15,744 nucleotides of DNA from Muribaculaceae bacterium (GCA_014867205.1 WGUO01000040.1:1-15744); one strand, 5' to 3'. Positions 5,907 through 14,212 are shown, counted from the stretch's first letter. Made by a program: numbers and translations. The notes: a model not told the origin generated them from the letters alone.

Positions 5907-5978
5907 GCACAGACATGAGCATACATAGCCTCACGTCCGTGCATTGAGATTCCGCCACCGCCGCAGGCAGCGGCGGTG
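5907..5978 (-). promoter_or_regulatory. thrS 5' leader with two hairpins, one resembling an anticodon arm
   Basis: On the minus-strand transcript the first hairpin, CACCGCCGC with GCGGCGGTG (5978-5956, 9 bp), begins within a few bases of the predicted start. The second, 5942-5907, is GCACGGAC paired with GTCTGTGC (one G-U), then TGAG with CTCA. If C5928 pairs with G5920, the apical loop is seven nucleotides, UAUGUAU, with UGU in anticodon positions 34-36 followed by A. UGU is a threonine anticodon. The hairpin ends 36 nt before the thrS ATG. In E. coli the thrS operator mimics tRNA-Thr and binds ThrRS; a similar role here is inference. Confidence 0.45.
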
Positions 5979-5990
5979 TCTAAATCCTCG

Positions 5991-6021
5991 CAAAGATACA
6001 AATTATTTTTCAATCTGCAAA
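5991..6021 (-). promoter_or_regulatory. thrS promoter, Bacteroidetes type
   Basis: On the minus strand TTTG (6021-6018) and TATCTTTG (5998-5991) are separated by 19 nt, an excellent match to TTTG-N19-TAnnTTTG. The predicted start is near 5984, giving a leader of about 115 nt before thrS. Confidence 0.75.
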
Positions 6022-6055
6022 ATCAGCATGTTAGAGTCTGCAAATCGTCTGCAAA
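6014..6055. repeat. Three direct TCTGCAAA repeats upstream of the thrS promoter
   Basis: TCTGCAAA occurs at 6014-6021, 6037-6044 and 6048-6055, all in the same orientation, with start-to-start distances of 23 and 11 bp (about two and one helical turns). The first copy contains the thrS -33 element; the others lie directly upstream of it. They may be binding sites for an unknown regulator. The same stretch (6022-6103) is the 3' flank of the S4-protein gene and shows no clear terminator. Confidence 0.5.
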
Positions 6056-6103
6056 ATGTATAGGAAATGTCGGTCAGGACATAATGTACAGAGGGAGACT
6101 TTG

Positions 6104-6544
6104 TCACTCGTCGTCGGCAAGTTCGTCATCGTCATCCTCGAAATCGAGGTAATAGGTGTCGGCATATGTGTCCTCGCGGAATCGCGCCAGCTCGCGCGAG
6201 TCGCGCTTGGTGGGGCGTCCCAGGCCCTTGCGGCGGTCCACAAATCCGGAGATGCGCGTCATCTCGAGCAACTCATACTGCGACTGCGGCGTGATGTTCT
6301 CCAGATATTCCGGCACAAGTTTGGCGCCGAGACGGTTGCCCGTCACGGCCTTTACCCGGAAAGTATAGGTTATTGGCGGCTTGCGCACCTCCACCACATC
6401 CCCCGCCTTGACCGGACGGGATGGTTTCACGGCTGTTCCACCCATGGTGACGCGGCCCTTCTTGCACGCGTCGGTGGCTATGGTGCGCGTCTTGAACACG
6501 CGCATCGCCCACAGCCACTTGTCGATCCTTTCTTCCTGTGCCAT
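6104..6544 (-). CDS. hslR: S4-domain RNA-binding protein, Hsp15 family
   Basis: 146 aa. The N-terminal S4 RNA-binding fold is clear (about residues 5-70): RIDKWLWAMRVFKTRT, the basic CKKGRVTMGGTAVKPSRPVKAGDVVEV turn-and-strand region (in pieces 27-53) and KPPITYTFRVKAV. In E. coli Hsp15 binds 50S subunits carrying stalled peptidyl-tRNA and helps recycle them. The C-terminal part contains the family-type segment RRKGLGRPTKRDSREL (about 105-120) and ends in a strongly acidic tail (DFEDDDDELADDE). Its ATG overlaps the stop of the upstream META lipoprotein gene by one base (TGATG), so translation is probably coupled. In Bacteroides I recall this gene next to pth; here pth is about 9 kb away and has no S4 gene immediately after it within the window. 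Confidence 0.9.
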   Translation of the reverse strand: MAQEERIDKWLWAMRVFKTRTIATDACKKGRVTMGGTAVKPSRPVKAGDVVEVRKPPITYTFRVKAVTGNRLGAKLVPEYLENITPQSQYELLEMTRISGFVDRRKGLGRPTKRDSRELARFREDTYADTYYLDFEDDDDELADDE

Positions 6545-7419
6545 CAGTCTCTGTCAGTTGTCCTTACAAGTGTCAGCACCGGTTTCTGCTGGTCATCATA
6601 GAGTATTACCTCCGAGCCGGAAACGGGACGTGCGGCCGAGACCTCCTCAAGCGCGACCACCAGGGCGGTCTCGTGCTGCATCTCGGGACACATCATGCGC
6701 GTCACCGCTATGGCACTGAACGATATGGAGTTCGGTTGGTCCATGTCGACCTCGAGATTGCCGTTCATTATGTTGCAGCCGGTATTTCCATGAAGTTTCC
6801 CCTCGTCGACATCTATGACCATCTTCATGCCCTCCACATTGACCGGCTGGTCGTTGATGCGCGTAACGCGCCAGGTGCCGTTCAGGAACTCGAAGTTCTG
6901 ATGCATCAGGTTCATGACCTCACGGCCTGTCTCGTCATAGAATGTCAGATAGTAGTCGTTGCCTTCAATCTTCCAGCTGTAGAATTTTGTGGCGCCGAGA
7001 GCGGTATTGATCTCATAGTCGGTCAGTCCCTCCTTGGCACACATCATCATGGTCGACGCAATATTGTCGAAGTTGATTGTCGAGTCGCTGGCATTATATC
7101 TATAAGTGCCGTTGATCACGTTGCAGCCGTTGTTGCCATAGACCCGCTTCTCCTCGGGCACGAACTTCAGGAAAGGGGCCTTCTCGCCCACTGCCTTCTT
7201 GCCGTAGACGCTCTCTATGGCCCAGTCACCCTTGACTACGCCGCGTTTCAGTTCCTCGGGCGTATATATCTTCTGGTCTTTCTTCACTGCTATGTTCTCG
7301 CGGTCCTGCGGAAGCACCGGGTTGATCTTCTTGGTGCTTTTGTTGAAGATACCGCATCCGGTCATGACCACCGCGAGGGCCAGGGCCGGGAGTGCGGCCG
7401 TTATTCTGTATTTTCTCAT
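6544..7419 (-). CDS. Lipoprotein with two META (HslJ-like) domains
   Basis: 291 aa. A type II signal peptide is visible (basic MRKYR, hydrophobic stretch, lipobox VMTGC with Cys22), so the protein is probably an outer- or inner-membrane lipoprotein. Two META domains follow: about 64-172 with YGNNGCNVINGTY and MMMCA, and about 178-287 with HGNTGCNIMNGNL and RMMCPEMQHE. Each has the family's Cys pair (Cys99/Cys127 and Cys215/Cys244). Each begins with a Trp-containing strand (GDWAIESV, GTWRVTRI), as in HslJ. META proteins are linked to heat-shock, antibiotic or envelope stress in other bacteria; the biochemical role is unknown. The gene starts 59 bp after ndh and overlaps hslR by one base, so the three may be co-transcribed. 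No clean promoter was found in the 59-bp gap. Confidence 0.88.
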   Translation of the reverse strand: MRKYRITAALPALALAVVMTGCGIFNKSTKKINPVLPQDRENIAVKKDQKIYTPEELKRGVVKGDWAIESVYGKKAVGEKAPFLKFVPEEKRVYGNNGCNVINGTYRYNASDSTINFDNIASTMMMCAKEGLTDYEINTALGATKFYSWKIEGNDYYLTFYDETGREVMNLMHQNFEFLNGTWRVTRINDQPVNVEGMKMVIDVDEGKLHGNTGCNIMNGNLEVDMDQPNSISFSAIAVTRMMCPEMQHETALVVALEEVSAARPVSGSEVILYDDQQKPVLTLVRTTDRD

Positions 7420-7478
7420 TTTTCTGTGTCTTTATTGTATAGACCCGACTGAGGGCAAAAGGTTAAAAACGGGATTGG

Positions 7479-8744
7479 TCAGTCGGCCCAGTGTTTACGA
7501 AGAGGATATTTGGTAGGTCTCAGCAGCAGGCGCAGCGACGTGCTGTAGAACAGATAGTTCCAGAACCAGTTGACCAGGACGCTGAGTTTGTTGCGCATGC
7601 CGAGAATGGATATAAGGTGTATTATCATCCATATGAGCCACGCGAAGAATCCGCCGAACGACATCTTGCCCAGGTCGGCCACAGCCTTGTTCTTGCCGAT
7701 AGTCGCCATAGAGCCTTTGTCGTTGTATACGAACTTGCGGGAGAACTCGCCGGCGTTGAGGTTGCGGGCCAGATTCCGGGCCTGCTGTATGGCAGGCTGT
7801 GCCATCTGTGGGTGTCCGTGCGGATAATCGGGAGTCTCCATGAGCGCTATGTCGCCTATGGCGAAGAGTGAGTCTCCGCATCCTTTCACCCGGCTGTACT
7901 CGTCAACGATGATACGGCCACCCCGACCGACAGCCCCGGCCGGTATGCCGGGCATCGGCTCACCGCGTACGCCTGCTGTCCAGATCAGCGTCTCATAGTA
8001 TTCCTTATGGCCGTCGGCAAATGTCACATACTTTTCGGTGTAGTCCTTCATCATAGTGTCGAGGCGCACGTTGACCATCAGGTCGCGCAGACCCTCAAGG
8101 GCCTTGCGCTGCGATTTGGGTGTCATTGCCCCGAGCAACTGGGATGTCCCCTCGACAAGTGTGATTGTGACATCGTCAGCCTCGAGCTCGGGATACTCCT
8201 TCGACAGAATGTATTTCTTCATCTCGCCCAGCGCGCCGGCTATCTCCACGCCCGAAGGACCGCCTCCGACCACCAGGAAACTCAGCAGCTGGCGCCGGCG
8301 CTCCCTGTCCTTGCAGAGCGCACCGCGCTCGAGCCGGTCGAGTATCTCGTCGCGCGTGTGCGAAGCCTCGGCCACTGTCTTGATGCCGAAAGTCTCCCGG
8401 TCGAGATTGGGCATGCCGAAATAATTGTTGGTCGAGCCGGCAGCAAGCACCAGCTTATCATATGATATGGTCTCGTAACTCGTGATCACGGTCTTATTGC
8501 CAAGGTCAATCTCCTTGACGTGCCCCATGTGATATGAGGCATGCCGCATCTTCTTGAACTCCCGACGGAACGGGAAGCATATGTTGGCCGGCACGAGGCC
8601 CGACGACGCGATCTGGTAGAACAATGGCGGGAAACAATGGAAATTGTTCCTGTCGACGAGAAATATCTCGTATTTCTTCGGGTCAAGCCGCTTGCAGAGA
8701 TTCAGACCGGCGAACCCGCCCCCTATGATTACAACCTTTTCCAT
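7479..8744 (-). CDS. ndh: Type II NADH:quinone oxidoreductase (NDH-2)
   Basis: About 421 aa. A single-subunit, non-proton-pumping flavoenzyme that oxidises NADH and reduces membrane quinone. Visible features: FAD-binding KVVIIGGGFAGLNL at the N-terminus, the NADH-binding VVGGGPSGVEIAGAL near 160-175, the ETLIWTAGVRG segment, the second FAD motif LFAIGDIAL, and AQPAIQQARNLARNL, the conserved AQxAxQ helix near the quinone site. The C-terminal about 55 residues contain a hydrophobic segment (FFAWLIWMIIHLISILG) and amphipathic stretches that suit membrane attachment. I place the start at 8744 because MEKVVIIGGG matches the family N-terminus; an in-frame ATG at 8759 would add five residues (MSRSV). 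It is divergent from the amylase gene. The substrate assignment rests on family similarity. Confidence 0.92.
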   Translation of the reverse strand: MEKVVIIGGGFAGLNLCKRLDPKKYEIFLVDRNNFHCFPPLFYQIASSGLVPANICFPFRREFKKMRHASYHMGHVKEIDLGNKTVITSYETISYDKLVLAAGSTNNYFGMPNLDRETFGIKTVAEASHTRDEILDRLERGALCKDRERRRQLLSFLVVGGGPSGVEIAGALGEMKKYILSKEYPELEADDVTITLVEGTSQLLGAMTPKSQRKALEGLRDLMVNVRLDTMMKDYTEKYVTFADGHKEYYETLIWTAGVRGEPMPGIPAGAVGRGGRIIVDEYSRVKGCGDSLFAIGDIALMETPDYPHGHPQMAQPAIQQARNLARNLNAGEFSRKFVYNDKGSMATIGKNKAVADLGKMSFGGFFAWLIWMIIHLISILGMRNKLSVLVNWFWNYLFYSTSLRLLLRPTKYPLRKHWAD

Positions 8745-8897
8745 AACTGACCTGGACATTTGATGATATCGGCGGCAAAGCCTCCTTATGACATAACGTA
8801 CCCTCCCTGATTAAGTTTTATCCCCCTCTAATTATCCGACGATTCCGCTGCGCATTGTGGCTCGACGGTGCGATTTTCTGCCTTTTTGCCGCCAAAA

Positions 8898-8929
8898 TTT
8901 GCACAATATATATATTTATACTATTTTTG
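8898..8929 (+). promoter_or_regulatory. Amylase promoter, Bacteroidetes type
   Basis: TTTG at 8898-8901 and TATTTTTG at 8922-8929 are separated by 20 nt and match TTTG/TAnnTTTG. Predicted start is about 8936, leaving a leader of about 110 nt that is A-rich and shows no strong hairpin. The rest of the ndh-amylase intergenic region (8760-8897) shows no other site that I can support. Confidence 0.65.
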
Positions 8930-9047
8930 CACGCAAATTGACTTATGTTAATCCCGAGCGTCTGAAAACTCAAGACAAGAACAGCGACTCATCGACAACA
9001 AATCAACAATCACATATTTTCCAACTTAACCCAACAACGTTTTTACC

Positions 9048-12023
9048 ATGAACTTGTTAAACAAGACCCTCTGCGGGGCAATGCTGGCGTCAAGCGCGCT
9101 CGCCACACAGGCTGCCACGTTCATCGGCGACAGGACGGACTTCCGTGACGAAACGATTTATTTCGCCATGACTACCCGATTCTACGACGGTGACCCCAAC
9201 AACAATGTCTACTGCTGGGATGGCGTGAACAACATCAAGGACCCGGAGTGGCGAGGCGACTTCAAGGGCCTCATTGACAAACTCGACTATATCAAGGCGC
9301 TCGGGTTCACTGCCGTATGGATAACGCCGATTGTCGAGAACGGCTCAGGACTCGACTACCACGGCTACCATGCCATGGACTTCTCGAAGATCGATCACCG
9401 CTATGTGGCCAAGGACGCCGACGACGCCGGTGCCGACGTGGCTTTCCAGGAACTCATCGACGAGGTGCACAGCCGCGGCATGAAACTGATCCTCGACATC
9501 GTGATCCAGCATACCGGCAATTTCGGCGAGAACACCCTCTGCCGCATGTTCAAGAAGGACTACACGCAGAACCTCGGCGACATCAATGCGTCAATGGTAG
9601 TGGTTCCCGCCTCCGAGGGTGGAAAACTTCCCGAGAACTATCCCTCGATGAAGCCCGCCGACCAGTACGGCACACGTCTGGCCATGATGAAGAACTCGGA
9701 CTTCACCAACCGCGACACCCACAACTACTGGCACCACAAGGCATGGTTCGACTGGGACGATCCCTCGCGCTGGTGGGGTCAGATCGCCGGTGACTGCGTG
9801 GACCTCAACACAGAGAACCCTGCGGTGACCAACTATCTGGTCGACTGCTACTCGCGCTTCATCAAGATGGGCGTCGACGGCTTCCGCATAGACACGGCGG
9901 GCCACATTCCGCGTCTCGCCTTCAACAAGATGTTCCTGCCCCAGTTCCTCGAGGCCGCCGAATCGCCCGAGGCCAAGGCTAAGCGCGGCAACACACCCTT
10001 CTTCATGTACGGCGAGGTCTGCGCCCGCTCGATGGAGGTAATCTACCGCGGCGACAACTACAACTGCTCGCCCTGCTACTACACATGGAAGGAGAACAAG
10101 GACTACGCCTGGGACATGAACCCCGAGTCATGGGACGACGTGGTGGCCATCCCGACTAAGACCGAGGGCTCGCATGACTACGAGACAGTCTCTGGCCACG
10201 TGAACTGGGAGTCTGTGCTTCAGTCGGGCATCGACGACAAGGGTCACGCCGAGTCGATACTCCGCAAGAGCGACAACGCATGGCTCAACGGCAACGAATA
10301 CCACACGCCCGACCACAGCCAGTTCTCCGGTCTTAACGTGATTGACTTCGCCATGCACTGGAACTTCAACTCGGCCAAGGGGGCATATGGCGTACGCGGC
10401 CAGGACAACCTCTACAACGACGCGACATATAATGTGGTCTATGTCGACTCGCACGACTACGCGCCCGACAGCAACTACCGCTTCAAGGGCTCCCAGGAAA
10501 CATGGGCAGAGAACCTCTCGCTGATGTTCACATTCCGTGGAATCCCCTGTATCTACTACGGATCGGAGGTTGAATTCCAGAAGGGCAAGGACATCGACAA
10601 GGGCGCCATACTCGCACTCAAGGAGACAGGCCGCGCATATTACGGCGGATATATCGAGGGTGACGTCAACGTGACTGACTTCGCCGAATACAGCGGCGCG
10701 ACCGGCAACATGGCCTCGACCCTCTCCTACCCGCTCGCGCTTCACATCCAGCGACTCAACAAGATCCGCGCTGCCGTGCCCGCGCTCCGCAAGGGACAGT
10801 ACAGCAACGAGGGCTGCTCGGGCGAGATGGCATTCAAGCGCCGCTACACCGACGCCAACACCGACTCATACGCTCTCGTGACAATCAGCGGCAACGCTAA
10901 TTTCACCGGCATCCTCAACGGCCGTTATGTAGACGCAGTGACCGGCGATGTCAAGAACGTTACCGACGGCAAACTCTCGGTGACTTGCACAGGCAAGGGC
11001 AACCTCCGCGTCTATGTGCTCGACACTGACAAGACTCCGGCTCCCGGCAAGATCGGAACCGACGGAAAGTATCTCTACGCCTCCTCTCCCGTCGAGGGCG
11101 AATGGACCGAATGGCCCGACGAGACGATGCCCGACGAGACCTGGACAGAAAAGCCCAATCCAGGCCCCGGCCCGACCCCCGGCGGCGACCGCATCGAGCC
11201 TGACGAGCCCATCGAGCCGACAATGGCCAAGGGCGAGCAGGCCGTGTTCTTCGAGCATGAGTCATGGAGCCCCGCCACAGCCTGGATCTGGTCAGGAAGC
11301 ACCAACTACACAGGCGGCACATGGCCCGGCCAGAACCTGCACTACCTCGGCAACAACGTCTACAAGTGGACATACACCGGCGAGGGCAAGATTCCGGCAT
11401 CGGCCAAGGTGATATTCAGCAACTCCGGCAACGACCAGGCATCTAAGGACGGGTTTGACTTCGTCAACGGCGGCTACTATAACCTCAACGGCTATGTCAA
11501 GACCATCGAGGGCGCCGGCGACATTCCCGATGATCCTACTCCCGGCCCTGCCACATACACTGCCTATTTCGACAACTCGAAGGGCAACTGGGACAAAGTC
11601 TACGTATGGGCATGGAACACGACCTCGGGCGTGAACTATACCGGCGGCCAATGGCCAGGCAAGGAAATTCAGTATGACGCGGCCAAAGGCTACTATACCT
11701 TCAGTTGCGAGGTAGAGGGTGGACAGCCCATGATAATCTTCAGCAACGGCAACGGCAAGCAGACCGGTGACCTGACATTCTATAACGGCGGCATCTACAA
11801 CAGTGACGGCGTTGTGTCGACAGGCATCGAGTCGACATTGGCAGACTCCATGACCGTTGAGGTCCGCGCTCACCGGCTCGTCATCACCACTCCGGCCGAG
11901 GGCCGTGTATATGTGGTCCGTCCCGACGGAGTCGCACTCCCCGTAGACCTCCACATGGGTGTCAACGAGATAGAACTGCCTCGCGGCCTCTACTTCGTAG
12001 CCGGCAGAAAGGTGGCTCTCTGA
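9048..12023 (+). CDS. Secreted GH13 alpha-amylase with two C-terminal starch-binding modules
   Basis: 991 aa. A type I signal peptide (about 1-22, ending TQA) exports it; there is no lipobox, unlike SusG. The GH13 barrel spans about 35-580. Catalytic residues are all present: nucleophile Asp282 in GFRIDTAGH, acid/base Glu323 in YGEV, and Asp470 in VDSHD. Region I reads DIVIQHTG (150-157), with Gln154 where Asn is usual. Region IV has Ser-His-Asp instead of Asn-His-Asp. An all-beta domain follows (about 590-665), then an acidic Pro-rich linker (about 683-725). Next are two related modules (about 731-822 and 836-926) sharing W.W, NYTGG.WPG and IFSN motifs, typical of CBM26-type starch binding. 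The last about 40 residues (VYVVRPDG ... GVNEIELPRGLYFVAGRKVAL) resemble a type IX secretion C-terminal domain. It should cut starch or glycogen outside the cytosol. It is not in a visible susCD locus and is transcribed alone from 8898-8929 to 12074-12108. Confidence 0.93.
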   Translation: MNLLNKTLCGAMLASSALATQAATFIGDRTDFRDETIYFAMTTRFYDGDPNNNVYCWDGVNNIKDPEWRGDFKGLIDKLDYIKALGFTAVWITPIVENGSGLDYHGYHAMDFSKIDHRYVAKDADDAGADVAFQELIDEVHSRGMKLILDIVIQHTGNFGENTLCRMFKKDYTQNLGDINASMVVVPASEGGKLPENYPSMKPADQYGTRLAMMKNSDFTNRDTHNYWHHKAWFDWDDPSRWWGQIAGDCVDLNTENPAVTNYLVDCYSRFIKMGVDGFRIDTAGHIPRLAFNKMFLPQFLEAAESPEAKAKRGNTPFFMYGEVCARSMEVIYRGDNYNCSPCYYTWKENKDYAWDMNPESWDDVVAIPTKTEGSHDYETVSGHVNWESVLQSGIDDKGHAESILRKSDNAWLNGNEYHTPDHSQFSGLNVIDFAMHWNFNSAKGAYGVRGQDNLYNDATYNVVYVDSHDYAPDSNYRFKGSQETWAENLSLMFTFRGIPCIYYGSEVEFQKGKDIDKGAILALKETGRAYYGGYIEGDVNVTDFAEYSGATGNMASTLSYPLALHIQRLNKIRAAVPALRKGQYSNEGCSGEMAFKRRYTDANTDSYALVTISGNANFTGILNGRYVDAVTGDVKNVTDGKLSVTCTGKGNLRVYVLDTDKTPAPGKIGTDGKYLYASSPVEGEWTEWPDETMPDETWTEKPNPGPGPTPGGDRIEPDEPIEPTMAKGEQAVFFEHESWSPATAWIWSGSTNYTGGTWPGQNLHYLGNNVYKWTYTGEGKIPASAKVIFSNSGNDQASKDGFDFVNGGYYNLNGYVKTIEGAGDIPDDPTPGPATYTAYFDNSKGNWDKVYVWAWNTTSGVNYTGGQWPGKEIQYDAAKGYYTFSCEVEGGQPMIIFSNGNGKQTGDLTFYNGGIYNSDGVVSTGIESTLADSMTVEVRAHRLVITTPAEGRVYVVRPDGVALPVDLHMGVNEIELPRGLYFVAGRKVAL

Positions 12024-12073
12024 ACATAAGCAACACCGAAATACAACTGATTTTAATCTCATAAGCTTTTATG

Positions 12074-12108
12074 GACGCGTCCGACTGCGAAGCCGGGCGC
12101 GTCTCTTT
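12074..12108 (+). terminator. Terminator after the amylase gene
   Basis: GACGCGTCCG (12074-12083) pairs with CGGGCGCGTC (12094-12103) over ten bp, with one T-G wobble, and is followed by TCTTTTG. It lies 50 bp after the amylase stop and 54 bp before the TPR gene. Confidence 0.75.
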
Positions 12109-12157
12109 TGCATACCCGGCGCAGACAATAGATGCAGCGGGGGCACGTTTCTAAGTT

Positions 12158-14137
12158 ATGAGAAATTGTCTGACAGCCATTGTGGCAACGATACTCGCCG
12201 CTGTCGCGGTAACCGGCACTGCCCTGCCCTCGCAAGCGCAGGTCGACGCCGAGCAGGTCATGAACATCGGCCGCAATGTGCTCTCGATGGACGACTATAT
12301 GCTCTCCATTCAGTACTTCAACCAGGCCATCAAGGCCAAGCCCTATCTGGCCGAGCCCTATTTCCTCCGCGCCCTTGCCAAACTCGAGCTCGAGGACTAT
12401 GCCGGTGCCGAGGAAGACTGCTCGCTCGCGATCGAGCGCAACAAGTTCATCACCGAGAGTTACAAAGTGCGCGGATTCGCCCGCCAGTCGCTCGGCAAGG
12501 ACTCCCTCGCGGTCGAGGACTACGACATCGGCCTGCAATACAACCCTCAGGACAAATATTTTCTCTTCTACAAGGCCGTGGCTCAGACCGAGCTGAAGCG
12601 ATACGGCGCAGCCGACTCCACATTCAGCACCCTGCTGAGGCTATACCCGAAGTTTGACGACGGCTACGCCGGCCGCGGGCGCCTGCTCGCCCTGCGGGGA
12701 GACACTGTAGGCGCCCTGGCCGACATATCGAAAGCCATTGAATACTCAGGCACCGCGCTGCAGCCCTATCTGCTTCGCGCCGACATCGAGGTCAGACAAA
12801 AGAACTGGCAGGCAGCCCTCGACGACATGGACCAGGCCATACGCCTCAAGCCGCATGAGGCCGACTATTACCTCAACCGCGCGTTCATCCGCTACAACCT
12901 CGACGACTATTTCGGAGCCATGGCCGACTACAACTACACACTTGAGCTCGAGCCCTACAACTCGGCAGCACTGTTCAACCGCGCGCTGCTCCGCTATGAG
13001 GTCAAGGACCTGGACCGCGCCGCCGCCGACCTGCAGCAGGTGCTCACCCTATCGCCCGACAATTTCCATGCCCGGTATAATCTTGGCCTTGTCAATCTGG
13101 AGCGAGGAGAATACCGCGAGGCGGTGTCAGACTTCGACGTCATAACGCGCCGGTATCCGCGTTTCTATCCGGCATACTATGCCCGGGCGGAGGCCCTGAG
13201 GCAGTCGGGCAACATGCGGGCCGCCCTGCAGAGCGCACACCTTGGCGACGAACTCGTCAGGGCCTATGTCAAGAACCCCGAGAAGAACCCTCTCGACCGC
13301 CCGACAATTCAGGCAGGAACCGCCAACACCGGCGAACGTAACGACGACGAGAGTGAAGAGGATGTGATGAACCGCTTCAACCAGCTCGTCACTGTCGGCT
13401 CTGCATCCGACACCCAGCTGGCATACAATGACCGCATCAAGGGACGCGTGCAGGACCGCGACATCGCCATCGACCTCGAGCCGGCATATCTGGTGTCATT
13501 CATCGACTCGCCGACCTCTCTGAAGAGCACCTCCAACTATTTCCGAGAACTTGACGACTTCAACTCACAGCAGTATATAGGCCAGAAACTATATCTGACT
13601 CCGGGCAGTGGAGAGAGGGGCGCCGACAGTTATGACAAGTTGTTCAGCCTGGCCGACGGTCTGGCCGAGACAGCAGCCAACGGCGGACGTGCCGCCGACT
13701 GGCTTGCCCTCGGAATTGCCCGCACCGTGCTAAAGGACTATGAGGCGGCCATCCAGGCGCTTGACAAGGCAATAGAGCTCTACCCCGACTTCGCGATCGC
13801 CTACATGGAACGCGCATATGCCCGCGCCGCATCGGGCGACACAAGGATGATGCCTCTGGCCCTGTCCGACTACGACCGCGCCCTGCGCCTCAACCCCAGG
13901 CTGGTCTACGCATGGTTCAACAAGGGCAACCTCTACTATGCCTCCGGCGACTTCACCTCGGCGCGCGACTGCTACAGCGAGGCACTCGACACAGACCCGC
14001 AGTTCGCCTCCGCGCTCTTCAACCGCGGAATCACCTATCTGCGCATGGGCAACAAGCGGCAGGCATTCGCCGACCTCAGCAAGGCCGGAGAACTCGGCGT
14101 GCTACCCTCATACAACCTGCTCAAACGCATGAAATGA
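12158..14137 (+). CDS. Exported tetratricopeptide-repeat protein, function unknown
   Basis: 659 aa. A signal peptide is visible (residues 1-27, ending PSQAQ), so it acts in the periplasm or at the cell surface. About ten consecutive 34-residue TPRs occupy about 33-372, with the usual W/Y, G/A and P positions (for example YFLRALAKLELEDYAGAEED and LFNRALLRYEVKDLDRAAAD). A spacer of about 130 residues (373-505) does not read as TPR and contains an acidic patch (NDDESEED). A second TPR block (about 512-645) follows, ending KAGELGVLPSYNLLKRMK, a tail I recall from other Bacteroidales TPR proteins. TPR arrays bind partner proteins; the partner is not evident. A weak promoter-like pair (TTTG 12107-12110, TAGATGCA 12129-12136, 18-nt gap) lies upstream. 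No terminator is seen after it. Confidence 0.88.
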   Translation: MRNCLTAIVATILAAVAVTGTALPSQAQVDAEQVMNIGRNVLSMDDYMLSIQYFNQAIKAKPYLAEPYFLRALAKLELEDYAGAEEDCSLAIERNKFITESYKVRGFARQSLGKDSLAVEDYDIGLQYNPQDKYFLFYKAVAQTELKRYGAADSTFSTLLRLYPKFDDGYAGRGRLLALRGDTVGALADISKAIEYSGTALQPYLLRADIEVRQKNWQAALDDMDQAIRLKPHEADYYLNRAFIRYNLDDYFGAMADYNYTLELEPYNSAALFNRALLRYEVKDLDRAAADLQQVLTLSPDNFHARYNLGLVNLERGEYREAVSDFDVITRRYPRFYPAYYARAEALRQSGNMRAALQSAHLGDELVRAYVKNPEKNPLDRPTIQAGTANTGERNDDESEEDVMNRFNQLVTVGSASDTQLAYNDRIKGRVQDRDIAIDLEPAYLVSFIDSPTSLKSTSNYFRELDDFNSQQYIGQKLYLTPGSGERGADSYDKLFSLADGLAETAANGGRAADWLALGIARTVLKDYEAAIQALDKAIELYPDFAIAYMERAYARAASGDTRMMPLALSDYDRALRLNPRLVYAWFNKGNLYYASGDFTSARDCYSEALDTDPQFASALFNRGITYLRMGNKRQAFADLSKAGELGVLPSYNLLKRMK

Positions 14138-14167
14138 CCCGGGAAGAGACCGAAATGGCCCCACGCC

Positions 14168-14212
14168 GCCCATAAAACATGCTGAAAATTGCCCATAAAA
14201 GTCTGAAAATTT
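14168..14212 (+). repeat. Imperfect tandem duplication abutting the rplY promoter
   Basis: GCCCATAAAA-(4 nt)-CTGAAAATT (14168-14190) is followed at once by GCCCATAAAA-(2 nt)-CTGAAAATTT (14191-14212). The second copy ends in the TTT of the -33 element (14210-14213). The A-tracts recur about every two helical turns, so this could act as an UP-like element or as paired sites for a regulator. Confidence 0.5.

Noticed and set aside
6538..7452. 304-aa plus-strand frame antisense to the META lipoprotein gene
   Set aside because: Long but without any recognisable domain. The minus strand encodes a lipoprotein with two clear META domains, and GC-rich codon bias explains the open antisense frame.
8857..9051. 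64-aa plus-strand frame upstream of the amylase
   Set aside because: It spans the amylase promoter and leader and has no recognisable features.
10128..10745. 205-aa and 256-aa minus-strand frames antisense to the amylase (the second at 11292-12062)
   Set aside because: No family features; they mirror the GC-biased codons of the amylase gene.
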